From Haliclystus octoradiatus (taxonomy: Eukaryota; Cnidaria; Staurozoa; Stauromedusae; Haliclystidae): DNA of 64,000 bases. The stretch covers positions 5,183,845 through 5,247,844 of the forward strand of contig OU744453.1 in NCBI GenBank assembly GCA_916610825.1, read 5' to 3'. This document shows, piece after piece, positions 37,851 through 49,404 of this stretch. Position numbers and translations under genes: made by a program. The stretch's first letter is position 1. Each line of letters begins with the position of its first letter. Below the pieces are notes generated by a model. That model had not been told where the DNA came from, made no database searches, and saw nothing but the letters and a program-made list of their open reading frames with translations.

Positions 37851-38359
37851 GTGTGTATATTTATGCTACAATATATTTTATTTGTTCAAGATAAAATGCT
37901 CTTAAAACATATTATTACCGCTAATATCCCATAACGGGCATATAAGTGACACTAAATACCGATTGAGATATATCTACATTATTGAGTTTATAAGCTACAT
38001 AAAAGTTTTCCGCTAACAAATGTAAACCGACATGCAGTTAAAGCTCAATCAAGTTAAAGCTTTGAATGTGCGACATCTCATATACGGTGGCACGGTATAT
38101 TACCAGGAAAAGGAGTGATGATACATATCCAAGGGAAGGGTGGACTTCCATAGCAGCAACACGAAGGAAGGGGTCAAATGAGCATATGGCTATACTACCC
38201 TCGAATAATTAAAAAAATCCAGACATGATACCCTAAATATTTTTTGATAAAAGGAAGGACAGCAAAAAATCATATTTTCTGTATTTCGAGAAGAAAACCA
38301 AAAAAAGGTATCAACTAACAGAGTTATGAAAGTAAAATTCTTACATAAATAGAGTACTT

Positions 38360-38468
38360 CCTTGGTGGAACAATTATCTAGTGAAGCCGCAGAGAGTAAA
38401 TCTATCGCTTCCTTCAAAAATCAATTGGATAAATCCAATTTACATAGATATTGTAAATATTCGTATTA
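38360..38468 (+). pseudogene. Fragment of a non-LTR retrotransposon ORF2 C-terminus
   Basis: The plus frame reads TSLVEQLSSEAAESKSIASF then KNQLDKSNLHRYCKYSY and a stop. The V-E/V-x-S-x-S-x-x-S-F-K-x-x-L-D-K pattern is the usual end of CR1/jockey-like ORF2 proteins. Only about 36 codons remain. Confidence 0.45.
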
Positions 38469-39454
38469 ATTAAAGCTATATCTATAACCATGCATACGCC
38501 AAATATTGTGTAATATGTAGGTGAATGTCTCATACCTGTATTTACGAGTCAAAATAGTTTTATGACAAAGATACATACAAAATATACATACAAAGATATT
38601 TGAAAAATCCAAAATGAATATCCCAAAAAATATTCTTAGACACCCTCTTACAAAAAACAAACAAAACACTCCTGATACACCATGCATATGCTGGACATGT
38701 CGTGATAAACCATTACTGTCGTAATTATCATTCACGATCTCGCAACATTGCAGTTTATTATCAAAATGTATTAGTCCCGATCATAAATCATTGTCCTAAA
38801 TTGTCCCTCCTAGAAAATTCAATCTGACCTAGTTTTGCGCATGCTTTCGAAAACGTGTATGGCTTACCCAAACGCACTTTTATGTCATCATTTGTTAATA
38901 AAATAAAGGCAAGTCTATAAATTACATTCAGGAAATTAAAAAAAAACTATACGTCGATGGCGTTGACAATTATACCACGACGGCATTGTATCATAATAGT
39001 ATTTAAGCTTGACATAAATGAGTATTTAGTCAAATTATTTAGATGTCAATTTAATCTCTTATACCCCTGACCTGGGGATTAAAGCAGGGAAATTATCATC
39101 TTATCCATGTTAAAACCCTTATCTTCCCCCGTGAAAGACACCTTGAATTACTAATGTCCTTCCATCTTTTAGCAGCTATTCTGTATTAAAGCTAAATACA
39201 GATGTTATACCTTCCTAGAAAACCACACCCATGAGGGTAGTATCTTAAAAGAGTTAGGCAGTTATAGTAATCTTAGCTTATTAAATACTTGCCCGCTTTG
39301 CCTTGCTATTAATATTGAATGCAATCACGTTGGCTATAGCAAATTCGCTACACTATTTAGACTGCTTAAGCCAACTTTATATAACATATTATTCGCTTAA
39401 TATTGCTAGTAGTTATATATTTAACTTGTGCAGTATATGAAATATAAAAAAATG

Positions 39455-39494
39455 TGAATAATAATAATAATAATAATAGTAATAATAATAATAT
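39455..39494 (+). repeat. (AAT)n microsatellite
   Basis: About twelve AAT/AATA units with one AGT interruption. Confidence 0.8.
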
Positions 39495-39913
39495 CTATAG
39501 TCTCAAAAAGTCATAAAATTGCTTATTAAGGTTGCTTAATATTCCACGATTAAAAATTCGTTTACTGGGGCAGGGAAAGTGGGGATTTAACTAGCCGTCT
39601 TATCAGACATATCCATTCTTCTCCCTTTATAAAGTAAAACCGACAAAGGTCCCAAAGCTTTTAAAATCGAGACATAGTTTACCACATTAAGAAAGTTATT
39701 TCCTGATTAAACTCATGATGAGAAGTATATATATTTCAATGATACGATGATAAAAATGTCAGATTTACTAGGATTATAACATAGTTGACAACTACTCAAT
39801 TTGAGATTGATATAGTAAAAATACAACATATATTCACGATATGAGGTGGACACCACTTGAATTTTAATATAATTTCAAGTATCTTGTTGATTATAATCCA
39901 TAAATTCAACCAT

Positions 39914-39940
39914 ATTATATATATATATATATATATATAT
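39914..39940 (+). repeat. (TA)n run just upstream of the paralog 2 start codon
   Basis: About 13 TA units end 15 nt before the ATG. It could act as a TATA-rich core promoter or sit in the 5' UTR; the sequence does not decide. Confidence 0.6.
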
Positions 39941-39954
39941 CAATTTTCAAAGTT

Positions 39955-40098
39955 ATGAAGAAGATTATATATTGTATGATATGTTTCAGTGTAATAATGT
40001 TAAGCAAAGCATCTGAAAAGAGTGTTATTATCAAAATATCGGATAAAAACAACGGAGTACCAATTACAAGAGCTTTAGACTTGGATAAAGAAATATCA
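39955..40098 (+). CDS. Paralog 2 exon 1: signal peptide and unique N-terminus
   Basis: 48 codons beginning MKKIIYCMICFSVIML, a typical secretory signal, then an Ile/Lys-rich segment with no counterpart in paralog 1. Donor GTAAGA in phase 0. A (TA)n run ends 15 nt before the ATG. Confidence 0.8.
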
Positions 40099-43000
40099 GT
40101 AAGAGCTATATAATGAATACACTTTGTTTAACATATATAATGCAGTATAAATTGTTTATAACGGCACAACTATTAAGGGAACTTTGAAAAAAATACGTTA
40201 TAGGCAATGTGCCGTTATAATAAATTATTGATTAGAAAAACGATACTAAATTTCACCAGGAAGATCATTTAAATTCAGTACACTGTAAACAGTAATCTGT
40301 TATATAAGGTGATTTTATAAACAATTTCTACTATATTAATATCAGTGAATATATAATCAAGATAATTTCTGAGCAATCAAGTAAACATGCATTAAAATTT
40401 TACGCTAAAATCGTGCATTTGTGAAACTGAACTGAAGTTGCAATTTATTTTTATGTTTAATTGTTTGTAGAATGTATTTATTTAGCATTTTGCGTTGTTG
40501 CATATTTTGTAATAGCATAATATAATACTCATTGACAGAACTAAATATAATAAAATTCTAAACATTGATAATTGTTACTAATAGTTTCATATTTAACGCA
40601 ATCACCAGACTAGATCATATAAGTATAGTTTATTTTTCTGATGACTGCGTTAAGAATGAAACTGCTATAGTAACAATTATGTATAGTCTTTGACTCTTTT
40701 AATTATATTTTATTAAGTTTTTTATTTATTATTTTTGATTTTCAATACTTTTAAAATATAGCTGTTATAGGTGATTCTTTGCGTACGAAGTGATTTTGGA
40801 GGTATAAACATTGTTGTGTTGTCCATACAGAGTGATTGTGGGATAGTTGACCTTAATTATAGGGTATAGCCAATCGAAAATTATATTTAGACGATGAATT
40901 TCTTCTATTTTCATACTACTGTAATCAATTAAAACAATGTTTGTTACATTGATATATGTTAACGCCACACTGTAGTTGGAGATGCGAGAAAGTTATCAAT
41001 TTTTTAAGCTAGTATAGACGTGATATGTTATTATTATTATTATATGAACATGAACATTAAGTTAAGGGGCTTATCTACGTAGATAAGATAGTATGTGTAG
41101 CAGCTGAAATAACTCGTGCAAAATTCATAATATTAGTAATAAATGAATTCTCGACACCATCACTGAAGAAATAAGGTGACATGGAAATAATATCATACGG
41201 TAGAGATGTACACCTTTTTGTGTTTTGATTGTTTCAAAATAAACATTATATATATCAGACGGATATAATCAAGAAATGATTACTCAAAATGAGAGTAATT
41301 TATTATTATGAAGAAGAAATTATTCTTGTATTAATCATATTCATTGTGTTTTGAAAATAAATTTACTATGAACAATAAAAATACTTCTGTTATCAGACAT
41401 GAAAATACAATGGAAATAGACTGAACCTAAGGATTGTGGCTGAAAACAGACTGAAAACGACACATTTTAGAGTTTAGAAAAGGCAGAAAAAGACTTAAAT
41501 CCGCCAAAAGAATCATGTCTGTTACACATTCATGTCTGTTACAATATTTGTAATATTTTATATTACAGAATGAAGATGAAGATGTATCCGATAAAGAAGT
41601 TGTCGATCCACATAAAACATGGTTATCATTTGTCAGAAATCAACATACGAATTATAATGAAGCTAAACGACCAAAGTTAAAGCAAAGATCACGAAAAATG
41701 GTAAGTTTTCATTGATTGGTCTCAAGCCAACAGTCTCATTACAGTCATAGAAATATTTTGAATAATACCAGGGGATACTGTATTCAGCAACACATGTTCA
41801 ACTTTCAGGTGTTCTTGATTTGCAAGTCATTTACATAAGCTGGATAAACATGAAGCTGGATAAGAGCTTGAAGAATTAAATATTTAATGTCCTCTGTTCG
41901 ACGAATTTCGAGTCACCATCTTTACAATCGTCACAAACTCACGATTCGTTAGTCAGTTTAAAACTGTCATCGTATTTACATTTCGTTAGAGGGATGTGAT
42001 ACCTGACGAGCTACAACATCAAAAAGTCTTTGGTCAGTCTCCTGACAGGGAGGGAAAGAGTGTCAATTAAACAATAAAGGTGTTATATGAAATACTCGAA
42101 TGATTTGAAAGTGTTCTGATTTTATTTAAAAAAAAACGTTATGTAAAATACTTGTTAAAATACTAAAATAAAATATGAAAATAATGTTGTTTACTTTATC
42201 TATTCTTCAGCAATTCGTGGCAGGTCCAGTAGGACCACCTGGCCCTGTTGGTCCACCAGGACCAGCTGGAGCACAAATAACTGAAGCTGCAATGATGGTG
42301 CAATTTAGAAGCTTAGTTAGAGGTATGACCAAATACAAAAGAAGAATTATAAATACTCAAATATATTCCAAAATTGTTTACCAAATATAAAATACTTGAT
42401 GATGATGATGATGATGATGATGATGTTTGTTTGTTGTTTGTTTTGATTTAATACCAATATACCAGTTTACATAGATACAGGTGTGTGGTAAGTATTATTT
42501 GATATTATTATGTTGTTATTCGATATTTGTATATATATATATATATTTTTATTTATTTTTTATTTAGCATAGTTGTTATAAGAACCTATTTATCCAGTTT
42601 GCTTCTAAATAACAACATATTAAGATAATATTGATTCACTATATAGTTATAAAATTATCAAAACATGGGTCATTCTATTATTCACTATTGCAAATTATTA
42701 TAGCGTTTCTGCAAAGATTCGTAAAGAAATCTTCCACCCAGTTTCTTTGTTTGTAACTCTGTTTGGGAAAAGAGCAGTTCCAATTTCTCTGTATCCGAGA
42801 ATACCTGAAAGTTGTTATGCAATTTTTCTATTTTATTAAAAAACGATACCCTCAAGTTACTATTTATATTACAGTTAAAGAGTAGATGTATCTCATCGTC
42901 GATACTGTCACTATCGCAATGGGGACATAGCCGGTCCTCGTAGGGAATGTTAGAATATCGTCCGGTCTGTACTCCGAGCTTATGAGCACTGATTCTGATC

Positions 43001-43785
43001 TGAGTTATTGCTATCCTAGACTTTTTGTGTGGAAGTAGCAAATAATTTTCAAATTCAAATTTATGTTTGATTGTTTTGTAGAATTTCAATTGGTTCGATT
43101 GGCCTGGAGTGTTAGAGTTTAGATTAGTTTGCTCAAAGTTGATTTTGTATTCGTTATTTAATTGATCTTTTATAGAGTTGATTAGTTTTATTTGATCAGA
43201 TTTTTGATTTGTTTCTTTAGAGATCAAAAGCTGTAAATTGATTCCTATTTCGGACAAATGATGTGTAACTTTACCCAGCCATGAAGTTGATGAACTGTTG
43301 ACGATTTGTTCACCAAATGCCTTGTACAGTAAACTACTTTTTTTGGAGTTAATCATTCTAACAAGGAATTTGATCATATTAACTTTAACGTCAATCTGTA
43401 GAGGGATGATCCCCAATTCCGCTCTAACAGCTATCTTACTGGAATTCTTTCTAACATTTAATATTTTCCGCATAATATCTCGCTGTACAGTTTCTATTTG
43501 GTTATTTTCAATGTGAGTAACAGAATCACCCCAAACATCACTAGCATAGAGAAGTATGGGTTTTATCATGGTAGTAAACATTGTTTTGTGAATTGCGACA
43601 TAGCTGGTTGACGACCGCCCCATAGAGCGCTGTGTTATTGCCCATGCTTTTTCGGCTTTTGTGCAAAGTTGCTTAATACCAAAACATTGTTTTGAGGAGC
43701 AATGAAACGAAAAACCTAGATATTTGTAATTTTCGACCATTTCGATGGGGGTATTATTAATGGAAAAGAAATGTTGCTCATCAAC

Positions 43786-43856
<71 letters not shown>

Positions 43857-46720
43857 TATATCTTGAAATGCAAAACAAAACCAAAATTTACCATTCACCA
43901 AAACAAATGACTAAAATGTATAATGTCAAATAAATAGTTTTAAATGCTCTACAAATATGCTAACATTCTAAAATTAACTCAAATGGATTATTATCCATTT
44001 AACTCGAAACAGAGCAGAAAAAATTAAAAAATTAAAAAATTACAACATCTGCATATTGATTTGATTGACAGATTATCTTATTGGCTTGATATTTAACCAG
44101 AAATCTTAATCGTATATATGAATGCAGGGTGGTATACGAGAAGTATATATTGGCAAGATGGTTCTTATCAATGTAATAAATGACTTAATCTTTTACATTG
44201 GTTGCTCAGTGGTAGAGTGTCCGCACAATGTGCGGGACACACAGGTCGATTCCTCATCGGTGGTGTACACACGATTTGTATGTAAAATTGTTAATGTCCA
44301 ATAAGAAACAAACACTTGTCATGAGTCTCTCAGTCATCATTGATCGACAGTAGAATTTAATATTATTATTATTAACTTTTAGAAACAGCAGCAAGAAGAT
44401 CTGAACGTTTTGCTGGACAGTCGTTTGGCTTATTAGCTGCAGGAGTTCCAGATGTATTAACTGGTTTCCATGTTGAAATGAAAAGAAAATTAGAGATTGC
44501 TAAAAGAAAATCAGCTGAATTGGATTATTTTGAAGTGAGCATGATTAAAAAAAAATATTTAATTACTCAGAATAAGAAAATAATTCATTTCCTTGAATTG
44601 AAAATTTCACATGAAATTAAAAATTTCATAAAAATATATTGAATTTTTTCAAGCTAAAAATGTCTTAAAAGTATGAATTTTTCTTTCTGTTCGTAGCTAT
44701 ATATATATATTATATACAGATACATTTTATCCACCTTACATATAATACTTTAATTGAACTAAGGCAGTAAGATGTGCTTGCTTGTTATTAGCTAGATGTT
44801 CTTGTTTAAATCAAACTTCAAAGTATTTCGAGATTTTTTACATTTCTTATAAAACGTCTGAAAGTCAACGAAAATTGAAATCCCGATAATCCTATGATAT
44901 CATACGTTTAACGACGTCGTTTGGTTCGGTCCGAATAGACCATGTGTTTCAAAATATTATGTTAAAGAAGTGACAATATTCAATAATTCATTTCACCTAA
45001 ACTCGCGTTATCGTTTGACAATCCAATCCTGCTTCAATAGCTATAATTAAATTACCTTCCATTGAATTTTATATCTAGGCTTTTTAAGGAGGAATACAAT
45101 TTATGAAGCTCAGTTAATTAATCGATTATTCACCTTGATATTATTCAAATCATAGTCAATAGAAAGTAGTTAAAAAACAAAACAAAAAAACTTACTACCA
45201 AAGTTATATATTCCTTATGCCTATTATAGGGATTATTATAATATCTCGATTTTTACTTAACCATATTGTAAAGCGACATTGGATTATTCTAAGAAATGGC
45301 GCTATATCAATTCATTATCATTATTACTATTATATTATAGGCAACTCGACCAGGGACATTCATTCGTGGCAATAGTATTGATCTGAAATCAGGTCGTTTT
45401 ACTGTACCGTTTACAGCTGTTTATCATTTACAAACCGTATTGCACATAGCACGTCCAGCAAGAGATATAATTCATCATAGAAGAGACAGTATCGATGTTC
45501 AATTATGTATCAATGGAGATTGTTACCAGACAGCGTAAGTATCAAAAGTATTATATCACTGATTATAAGGGTGCAGATTAGAGGTCGGGGCGTGGTTAAT
45601 AACAATCATTTCAAAGCTACATTGATCAGAGAAATTAGAGAAAATAATGCTACATTGGATACGCAATAGCTAGCACACGTGATTCCTTACGAACCCTGAC
45701 ATGAACAAGAAGTATAATAACAGGAATACTACACAGAAAATCCATGTGCTTAAAATTGGAAAATGATTTCCAGGAATAACCTTATCATTACAAAAATCCT
45801 TGTGCTTAAAGCAAGAAAAATCTAGCCATAGATTATTACTGGAAACAAAAAAATTCAAACCTGTCCACTTGGCAAGGAAATATTTTATTATTTTAAGTAC
45901 AAATTTTCTTAAATCATGTTTTGATAAATTTTTTCTCAAATGAAGAAATTTTTCAATGCGCCTTATAGATTTTAAGTAGTTTTACAGTAGAATGAGGATA
46001 ATCAAAGTTTCTGGTGAATTTCAATATCATTCAGTATGTTACCAGTAGCAATTCAGTACATCCAGGATTCATATATAGGTGGGGTTTATTAATTTAAGCC
46101 TATAATGTGCATACCGGGGTGCAAGAGCATGCATAATACCAAATAATAAAATGAAGTATTCTTGGATATTCAACGCTCATTAACATTTCAGTTCAGGATC
46201 GGTTTACTTTCCTATATGGCGAACCAAGTTATTTGTATTGATATAAGAAATAACTTAGTATCATATGGAATAAATAGTTTCTGAAAGAATCTAGAAATTC
46301 GAAATAATTAAATGTTCTCAGATAAAGTTGCTTTGGTAGTACTATATTATTAAATATGTTACCTCATCGCATAATTAAAGAGTTTGAGAGCACCGTTAAT
46401 ATTAATAATATCTGACTTTGTATTTTTGATTTCAGTGGTTTAAAAACGATACATGGAGTGACATCAAATAGTAAAATATTCAGCGTTAGCGCTCAAGGAA
46501 TTCTATTCTTAATGGTAAGTCCAATAATACTTTGACAATTTATATGAACATATAATATAAATTGTAAATGAGTTCACCTCGCTAAGCTTGCGGTTCTAAC
46601 AATTTCATTATTTATTTTCAGGCGAATAGTTATGTTTCAGTTTACGTTGAAAATAATTCCAACACACATGTATCGATACTAAAAGAATCCTCTTACAGTG
46701 TCATTCTAATGGGAGCGTGA
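39955..46720 (+). CDS. Secreted collagen-C1q/TNF protein, adipolin/erythroferrone (FAM132) family, paralog 2 (complete)
   Basis: Seven exons give a complete 303-aa protein: 39955-40098, 41569-41700, 42211-42322, 44383-44534, 45341-45534, 46436-46514 and 46622-46720 (TGA). All borders are GT/AG and the phases are consistent. Order: signal peptide (1 to about 20), a polar N-terminal segment absent from paralog 1 (21-48), an acidic segment with D-P-H-K-T-W-L-S-F-V-R and a basic tail (49-92), six collagen triplets (97-114), a charged helical linker (115-180) and a C1q/TNF head (181-303) that closes with SYSVILMGA. The family is secreted and metabolic or iron-regulatory in vertebrates; function here is inferred only at the level of secreted ligand. 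The third intron carries an antisense non-LTR retrotransposon fragment. Candidate AATAAA polyadenylation signals lie from about 46986 onward. Confidence 0.88.
41397..41528. repeat. Short TIR element (CAGACATGAGAATT family), copy 2
   Basis: Starts CAGACATGAAAATAC and ends GAATCATGTCTG, in the first intron of paralog 2. Confidence 0.6.
41569..41700 (+). CDS. Paralog 2 exon 2: W-L-S-F-V motif
   Basis: 44 codons, phase 0 at both ends, acceptor TATTACAG, donor GTAAGT. An acidic start (NEDEDVSD) is followed by VVDPHKTWLSFVRNQ and a basic end (KLKQRSRKM) that offers possible furin-like cleavage. Confidence 0.87.
42211..42322 (+). CDS. Paralog 2 exon 3: short collagen domain
   Basis: 112 nt, as in paralog 1. 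Six triplets (GPV GPP GPV GPP GPA GAQ) are followed by ITEAAMMVQFRSLVR. Acceptor TTCTTCAG, donor GTATGA, phase 1 out. Confidence 0.92.
42398..42425 (+). repeat. (GAT)n microsatellite at the 3' junction of the non-LTR element
   Basis: Nine GAT units, followed by TTTGTTTGTTGTTTGTTTTG, the 3' end of the antisense element. Confidence 0.9.
42426..43785 (-). mobile_element. 5'-truncated non-LTR retrotransposon (reverse-transcriptase thumb to C-terminus) in a paralog 2 intron
   Basis: An uninterrupted frame ends at the stop at 42685 and encodes about 370 element residues. It starts in the RT region (EMVENYKYLGFSF), continues with KPILLYASDVWG and the I-E-x-V-Q-R segment typical of non-LTR ORF2, and has a C-terminal CPHCDSDSIDDEIHLLFNC, a C-x2-C-x8-H-x4-C knuckle. 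Downstream is a 250-nt 3' UTR. The 5' part (endonuclease and RT catalytic F-A-D-D) is missing. Lack of stops suggests a recent insertion. Orientation is antisense to the host gene. Confidence 0.85.
43786..43854 (+). repeat. (ATG)n microsatellite at the 5' junction of the non-LTR element
   Basis: About 23 pure units. On the minus strand it is read in frame as a poly-histidine run before the element's coding sequence, which inflates the apparent ORF to 43884. Confidence 0.95.
44196..44262 (+). repeat. tRNA-like sequence (tRNA-derived SINE head or tRNA pseudogene)
   Basis: Box A-like TTGCTCAGTGGTAGAG and box B-like GGTCGATTCC are about 26 nt apart, with a TCCGC/GCGGG stem and a seven-base loop where the anticodon would be. 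The base before the anticodon is C instead of the invariant T, and the acceptor stem does not pair well, so a functional tRNA is unlikely. Confidence 0.45.
44383..44534 (+). CDS. Paralog 2 exon 4: linker helix
   Basis: 152 nt encoding (E)TAARRSERFAGQ, then SFGLLAAGVPDVLTGF and a Lys/Glu-rich run (EMKRKLEIAKRKSAELDYFE) likely to form a helix before the head. It is one exon here and two in paralog 1. Confidence 0.88.
45341..45534 (+). CDS. Paralog 2 exon 5: first half of the C1q/TNF head
   Basis: Contains GTFIRGNSIDLKSGRF, then TVPFTAVYHLQTVLHI, and a C-x4-C pair in QLCINGDC. Phase 2 at the GTAAGT donor, as in paralog 1. Confidence 0.92.
46436..46514 (+). CDS. Paralog 2 exon 6: C1q/TNF head, middle strands
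   Basis: 79 nt reading GLKTIHGVTSNSKIF then SVSAQGILFLM. The S-N-S-K-I-F motif followed by a Q-G-I-L-x-L strand matches adipolin/erythroferrone. Confidence 0.9.
46622..46720 (+). CDS. Paralog 2 exon 7: C1q/TNF head, last strands and stop
   Basis: 32 codons plus TGA after a 107-nt intron ending TTTTCAG. ANSYVSVYVENNS resembles the family's Q-Y-x-S-V-F-V-D-N strand, and SYSVILMGA is the closing strand of the fold, equivalent to the final S-G-x-L-L-G-T of vertebrate adipolin. Confidence 0.9.
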   Translation, partial: ANSYVSVYVENNSNTHVSILKESSYSVILMGA

Positions 46721-49404
46721 AAACAAAATGGTAGCTGTTCAAAATTAAAATCAAAATGGCAGATATGAAAATATCCAAATAACTAATGCGAAAATGTCAA
46801 TTGTGATATATTTAGATAGAAATCCTGCATTATTTCCACATCATACTCAAAAAGGATAGTAGTAATTACTGGATTTTATTTGAGGTTATAATTGTAAGGG
46901 GAAAGATTATCGTAAAACAATTTGGTATATAAGATAAATGAGATTTTAGGTTATAATGGGAGCTAATTTTGAATGAACTTAAATACAATAAATTTTTTAT
47001 ATACATAGATTTTTTAAATAGTTAGAATAGAATAAATAATAGTTGTAACTTTATATATATTTATATTGTATCACAAATATTTGATAAAAGAAGCTACTTA
47101 TAACGATAATAAACAGATGTACTATAAAGAAACGCAACAACACTGTCTGTTTTTAATTCGTATTGACAATTATAAAAAGCAAGTATAATGAAATAAAAAA
47201 AAACTAGCAGCTTTTACAAAAAACATCTAAAATAATATTTCCAGAAAATGTTGTTAACCGTATTATACAGATTCTCAAGCTTTACGACGGAACTATATAT
47301 GTGAGAAATGCATACGTACATGTTTAATTGTGTAATTATTTATGAGCGAACACTTCCTGGTTTTAACTCATACCTAGTATTGTATTCATATCAGATAAAA
47401 ACATTCACAGAGGACACAATCTCCCCTCAGACAGTGAAAGACAAGGCTCAGCCGACACTGTGATTCCTATGTGCATTCACAACAGAACATGATATAAAGA
47501 TGAGTTTGTAGATGGTGATTCTCTAACATGCGTCACAGACAGGGTCGCTGGGCAAATTTTCATGCCCAACGGGTGTTTGCAAATATAGTCCTGGACAGTT
47601 TTTGTTTCGCTTGGGCATCTTTGCAAATTACATCCGAGGCTCGCATTTACAATCAAAATATACCAGGGGAGCCTTGCAGGCCCTACAAATTAATCGGGTC
47701 CCGTGCATGAGTTGCCCTGCTTACCCTCACCCTTTGGCGGGCCGGATCAATTTACGTTATGTGCAATATGAGCTATTAAGATAATGGCCAGGCATTAGCA
47801 TCGATACACAATTTTAAATATCTTTTCTATTGGAAATGATTGATACCATCAGACAGGGATAGAAAATGTTGGAACCAGTGGGATCGACGGTCGCAGGCAC
47901 AATTATTGAATAATAGAATTCCTGCAGGCACATTTTTTAAAATTATTCTTAATCTATCAATAATACATAAAGTTTACTAATGAAACTGAATAAGAGGTAC
48001 AAAAGGATGAAACTAATTACTCTATGTATAAATAAGGTCACTTTAAATTGTTTGACCTGGAATATTTCTGGTTAAATATTTGCAGGCATTTTTAAGGCAA
48101 AATTATGTGTTCGCAGGCACTGACAAATGTAATCAGCGGCCGTGCTATCAGATTTTAATTCTTGCAAGAAAATTTTGCTTGCTTCAAGAGTTTTGATTGT
48201 TTTTTATGCGAGACAATTTCTAGTTTTGAGCACAAATATCTTGAATCAAGCAAAATATATTGTACATGTCCATTGTCCCACTATCAAGAGGTTTTCTCTT
48301 GAAAGTCCTAAATCATTTTAAAATTGGACAATCCGTTTTTGCTTGAACCAAGAAATAAATGGCTCAAAACCAGTAAAACGAACTTGAAACAAGCAAGAAA
48401 GAAATAATTTTTTTCCTAGGATATGTATACTTTTTAGAATTATTCAAATATTTTTGTTTTTATTTTCATGACCACTATGCTGATATAAATGGAAAGAAAT
48501 AAAAAAACATTTTTGTCTAAATGATTAGATTATTAAGTAATTCTGAATCAGAGATTCTCTGTATAAAACATATATTAAAATAACATATAATAATGTACAA
48601 TAATCTAAATTCAATAAATAAAATCAATTGGTATAACATATTCGAAATTAAAACATCTATATAATTATTATTCATTTCGAAGAAAAAAAAATAATTATTT
48701 TTGAAGCAAAATAGTTTAATCATTTAAAATAAGTAATCTGTTTTGCTAATTCAAACGTCAAATGGATTTGATAATTCATTGCATCCAATAATAATTAAAA
48801 AAATCAATAATTATCCATCTCTGTCAAACAGTAAAAATAGAATTTTATAAGATAGCCTGGTCTTTATGTCAGACAACAGTATACTTCACACGTATATCTT
48901 CACGCAAGTATGCATTCTTAACCAGCATAAAATAAGCTCATATAACTGTGAATATCTTCAAAATGCCAATATCACAAGAAGTGTCGATCAGAGACAGACT
49001 TGTTAATGAAGTTTTTTTCTTCCAAACTTTCAATAAAGTTTTTAAAGACATTCCAAGTAATTATGTCTTGAAAATATTTCAAATATTTCAGAGGTTTTCA
49101 CCTATCACACTGGTAACTTTTGATTCTAGCAAGATAACTTCATTTGGTTCAAGATTTACTATTTTCCCATTTCAAGCAGTTTGACCTTACATATTATTTA
49201 AGTTTTCTTTGCTTGCTTTGCTAGTCAAAAGTTCTTGAAAGTTAGACGTAAACAAGAAAGCATGGATCGTAGCAATATACATGAATTTTGAAATAAGAAA
49301 ATTATTCTTGCATGAATCTAGGAATTTTCTTGTGCGCAACTTTTTTCTTCCATGTATAAGGTTGATAGATATATCCTGTCTATATATCATCGATATGGGT
49401 GTAC
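46721..49404. other. Convergent intergenic region between paralog 2 and the RhoGEF
   Basis: The two genes meet tail to tail. It contains candidate AATAAA signals for paralog 2 (46986 onward), a less AT-rich patch at about 47400-47790 with no recognisable gene, a repeat shared with 51670-51830 (AAATAAGAGGTGCRAAAGRATG-like), and two palindromic CTTG-caag repeat copies. Confidence 0.55.

Larger units (their letters stand above)
15581..39954. other. 24-kb intergenic region between the divergent C1q/TNF paralogs
   Basis: No gene could be assembled. The sequence is very AT-rich and carries SINE, Harbinger-type, TTAA-flanked, non-LTR and palindromic MITE copies listed separately. Short open frames here are neither linked by splice sites nor similar to any family I know. 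Any shared regulatory DNA of the two paralogs would lie here. Confidence 0.6.

Noticed and set aside
43716..43901. Poly-isoleucine and poly-histidine proteins
   Set aside because: Both are readings of the (ATG)n microsatellite in different frames. The real element coding sequence starts only at about 43785.
44196..44262. Functional tRNA gene
   Set aside because: The base before the anticodon is wrong and the acceptor stem does not pair convincingly. More likely a SINE head or pseudogene.
47528..47784. Two overlapping 60-codon frames in a less AT-rich patch
   Set aside because: No recognisable domain, no splice partners and no similarity to the neighbouring genes.
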